Shown here: positions 4,677-5,443 of the stretch, piece by piece
How the letters are laid out: each line of letters starts with the position of its first letter
Position numbering within the stretch: the stretch's first letter is position 1
DNA from: Candidatus Woesearchaeota archaeon UBA119
GTDB taxonomy: Archaea; Nanobdellota; Nanobdellia; Woesearchaeales; UBA119
Length of the DNA: 5,443 bases
Assembly: GCA_002505945.1 (NCBI GenBank)
Contig: DAWM01000053.1
Location: forward strand, 8,015-13,457
Direction: 5' to 3'
The notes under the pieces: model-generated
The model's database searches: none
What the model was told of the DNA's origin: nothing
What the model saw: the letters and a program-made list of their open reading frames with translations, nothing else
Position numbers and translations under genes: made by a program

Positions 4677-4688
4677 TTTTTATTAATT
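4677..4688. promoter_or_regulatory. Shared bidirectional TATA-like box of trmG10 and alaX
   Basis: The start codons of the two divergent genes are 54 bp apart. The only good TATA-like element between them is TTTTTATTAATT, which reads AATTAATAAAAA on the other strand. Its centre is about 27 bases from ATG 4709 and about 28 bases from ATG 4654, the right distance in both directions for leaderless transcripts, and neither gene has an SD. On the minus strand AAATAAGAC upstream of the box is a plausible BRE; on the plus strand the BRE (CGTAAAC) is weaker. A less canonical second box in the AT-rich 4692-4704 stretch cannot be excluded. Confidence 0.5.
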
Positions 4689-4708
4689 GTCTTATTTTAA
4701 TAATCAAA

Positions 4709-5356
4709 ATGGAAACCAAGATATTATTTTTAGATGACCCTTACAAATCCGAAGCAGATGCAAAGGTTTTAAAAGTTGAAGACAACAAGGTTTGGCTTGA
4801 CCAAACAATATTCTACGCTTTTTCAGGTGGCCAAGCCTCAGACACCGGAATGATAGATAAGAATAGAGTCAAGGATGTTCAAAAACAAGGCAAAGAGTTT
4901 GTCCATATCCTAGAAGAAAGTCCTTCCTTTGAGCAAGGAGATATAGTCCATCTTAAACTCGATTGGGAAAGAAGGTTCAACCTCATGCGGCTTCATTCTG
5001 CTGCTCATATAGTACATAAAATCTTCGCTGATAAGACAGGAATAAAGAAGCTCATTGGCTCAAACATATCTCCTGAAAAAGCCAGACTTGATTACGCTTA
5101 TGAGAAGAATATAAATTCCTTTCTTCCAGAAATAGAAAAGGAAGTTAACGAACTGATTGAGAAGCAGATTGATATAAAGACCTTTCCGGATGAGGATAAT
5201 CCGGAGAAGAGATGGTGGCAACTCAATTCCTATGAGGATTGGAAAATGCCTTGCGGAGGCACGCATGTAAGGAATACGAAGGAGATTGGGGCGATAAAAC
5301 TCAAAAGAAAGAATATCGGTGCCGCTAAGGAGAGAATTGAGATAACTTTAAATTAA
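4709..5356 (+). CDS. alaX: Alanyl-tRNA editing protein AlaX (AlaX-M type)
   Basis: A 215-residue protein homologous to the editing domain of alanyl-tRNA synthetase. Free-standing AlaX hydrolyses tRNA(Ala) mischarged with serine (and in some types glycine), preventing mistranslation. Residues 1-85 are the beta-rich N-terminal domain with the loop FSGGQASDTG (38-47), the counterpart of the GGGQ.xDxG loop; its first Gly is Ser here (S39). The zinc/catalytic domain has HSAAH (96-100) and CGGTH (182-186), giving the four expected metal ligands H96, H100, C182 and H186. The length and the N-terminal domain place it with the medium-size AlaX-M class rather than the short AlaX-S. There is no SD before ATG 4709 and the TATA-like box is 27 bases upstream, so a leaderless mRNA is likely. 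It pairs divergently with trmG10. The stop overlaps by two bases the stop codon of a possible convergent gene. Confidence 0.93.
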   Translation: METKILFLDDPYKSEADAKVLKVEDNKVWLDQTIFYAFSGGQASDTGMIDKNRVKDVQKQGKEFVHILEESPSFEQGDIVHLKLDWERRFNLMRLHSAAHIVHKIFADKTGIKKLIGSNISPEKARLDYAYEKNINSFLPEIEKEVNELIEKQIDIKTFPDEDNPEKRWWQLNSYEDWKMPCGGTHVRNTKEIGAIKLKRKNIGAAKERIEITLN

Positions 5357-5442
5357 AGTTCCTCAGAAAGTGGAGTTAATTTGATGAAGCCACCTTCTAT
5401 ATATGTTCGGAAAAAACCATTACATGAATTATAATAAACACA
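5353..5442 (-). CDS. Possible C-terminus of a convergent gene, cut by the window edge
   Basis: On the minus strand one frame stays open from the right edge to the TAA at 5355-5353, giving 29 residues that end YIEGGFIKLTPLSEEL. The composition of that end (a beta-strand-like segment, Gly-Gly, then an acidic turn) looks protein-like, and the overlap with the alaX stop matches the tail-to-tail packing at 562/564 and 3683/3703. However, 30 codons without a stop are possible by chance, the upstream part CVYYNSCNGFF is less convincing, and no family is recognisable. On the plus strand the same stretch offers only a 16-codon frame (5384-5434) without a good SD. Confidence 0.4.
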   Translation of the reverse strand, partial: CVYYNSCNGFFRTYIEGGFIKLTPLSEEL

Positions 5443-5443
5443 T

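Noticed and set aside
5060..5266. Minus-strand frame inside alaX
   Set aside because: Shadow of the zinc-binding domain coding region, without expression signals.
5384..5434. 16-codon plus-strand frame after alaX with GGAG upstream
   Set aside because: Too short, SD-to-ATG spacing is long, and the minus-strand reading is a better explanation of the stretch.
1..5443. CRISPR arrays, tRNA or rRNA genes, insertion sequences, phage or plasmid modules
   Set aside because: Looked for on both strands: no regularly spaced repeats, no tRNA-like T-loop or cloverleaf, and no transposase, integrase or terminal inverted repeats are visible.

Overview
The window comes from an AT-rich archaeal genome, most likely a DPANN-type or other uncultivated lineage with a compact genome; the phylum cannot be fixed from this sequence alone. 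The archaeal signs are TATA boxes with purine-rich BREs at the archaeal distance, Shine-Dalgarno sites matching the archaeal 16S tail (GGGGTGAT), apparent leaderless starts beside SD-led starts, T-tracts instead of stem-loop terminators, and typically archaeal genes (TrmG10-type tRNA methyltransferase, free-standing AlaX editing protein, Lrp/AsnC regulator).

Layout from left to right. (1) 2-562 (+) is the C-terminal end of a B12-dependent class II ribonucleotide reductase, ending in a cysteine-rich zinc-ribbon-like tail. (2) 564-1070 (-) is a convergent Lrp/AsnC-family regulator, one base away, probably leaderless. (3) 1198-1314 (+) is a 38-aa open frame with a very strong promoter/SD pair. 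(4) 1474-1683 (+) is a 69-aa acidic protein of unknown function. (5) 1697-1912 (-) is a small helical protein of unknown function, divergent from (6). (6) 2023-2307 (+) is a 94-aa protein of the encapsulated-ferritin (EncFtn) family with all ferroxidase residues present, but no encapsulin shell gene lies in the window. (7) 2396-3703 (+) is a stand-alone, diverged PEP-synthase/PPDK N-terminal (ATP-grasp) domain with a long acidic, low-complexity C-terminal extension; a perfect 9-bp inverted repeat straddles its predicted transcription start. (8) 3683-4654 (-) is a tRNA guanine-10 N2-methyltransferase of the THUMP/Rossmann type, overlapping (7) tail to tail. (9) 4709-5356 (+) is AlaX, the trans-editing alanyl-tRNA hydrolase, divergent from (8) across a 54-bp gap that appears to hold one shared AT-rich promoter box. 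(10) 5353-5442 (-) is a possible C-terminus of a further gene running in from the right edge.

Most genes look monocistronic with their own promoters. The right side holds a divergent pair for tRNA modification and quality control. The middle holds a set of small SD-led genes around the ferritin-like gene, whose joint role is not known. The most interesting items are the shell-less EncFtn gene with its divergent helical partner, the operator-like repeat before the PPDK_N-only protein, the unannotated 38-aa frame, and the symmetric bidirectional promoter between trmG10 and alaX. I do not see a clearly new multi-gene system; the central cluster is the best candidate, and that is inference.
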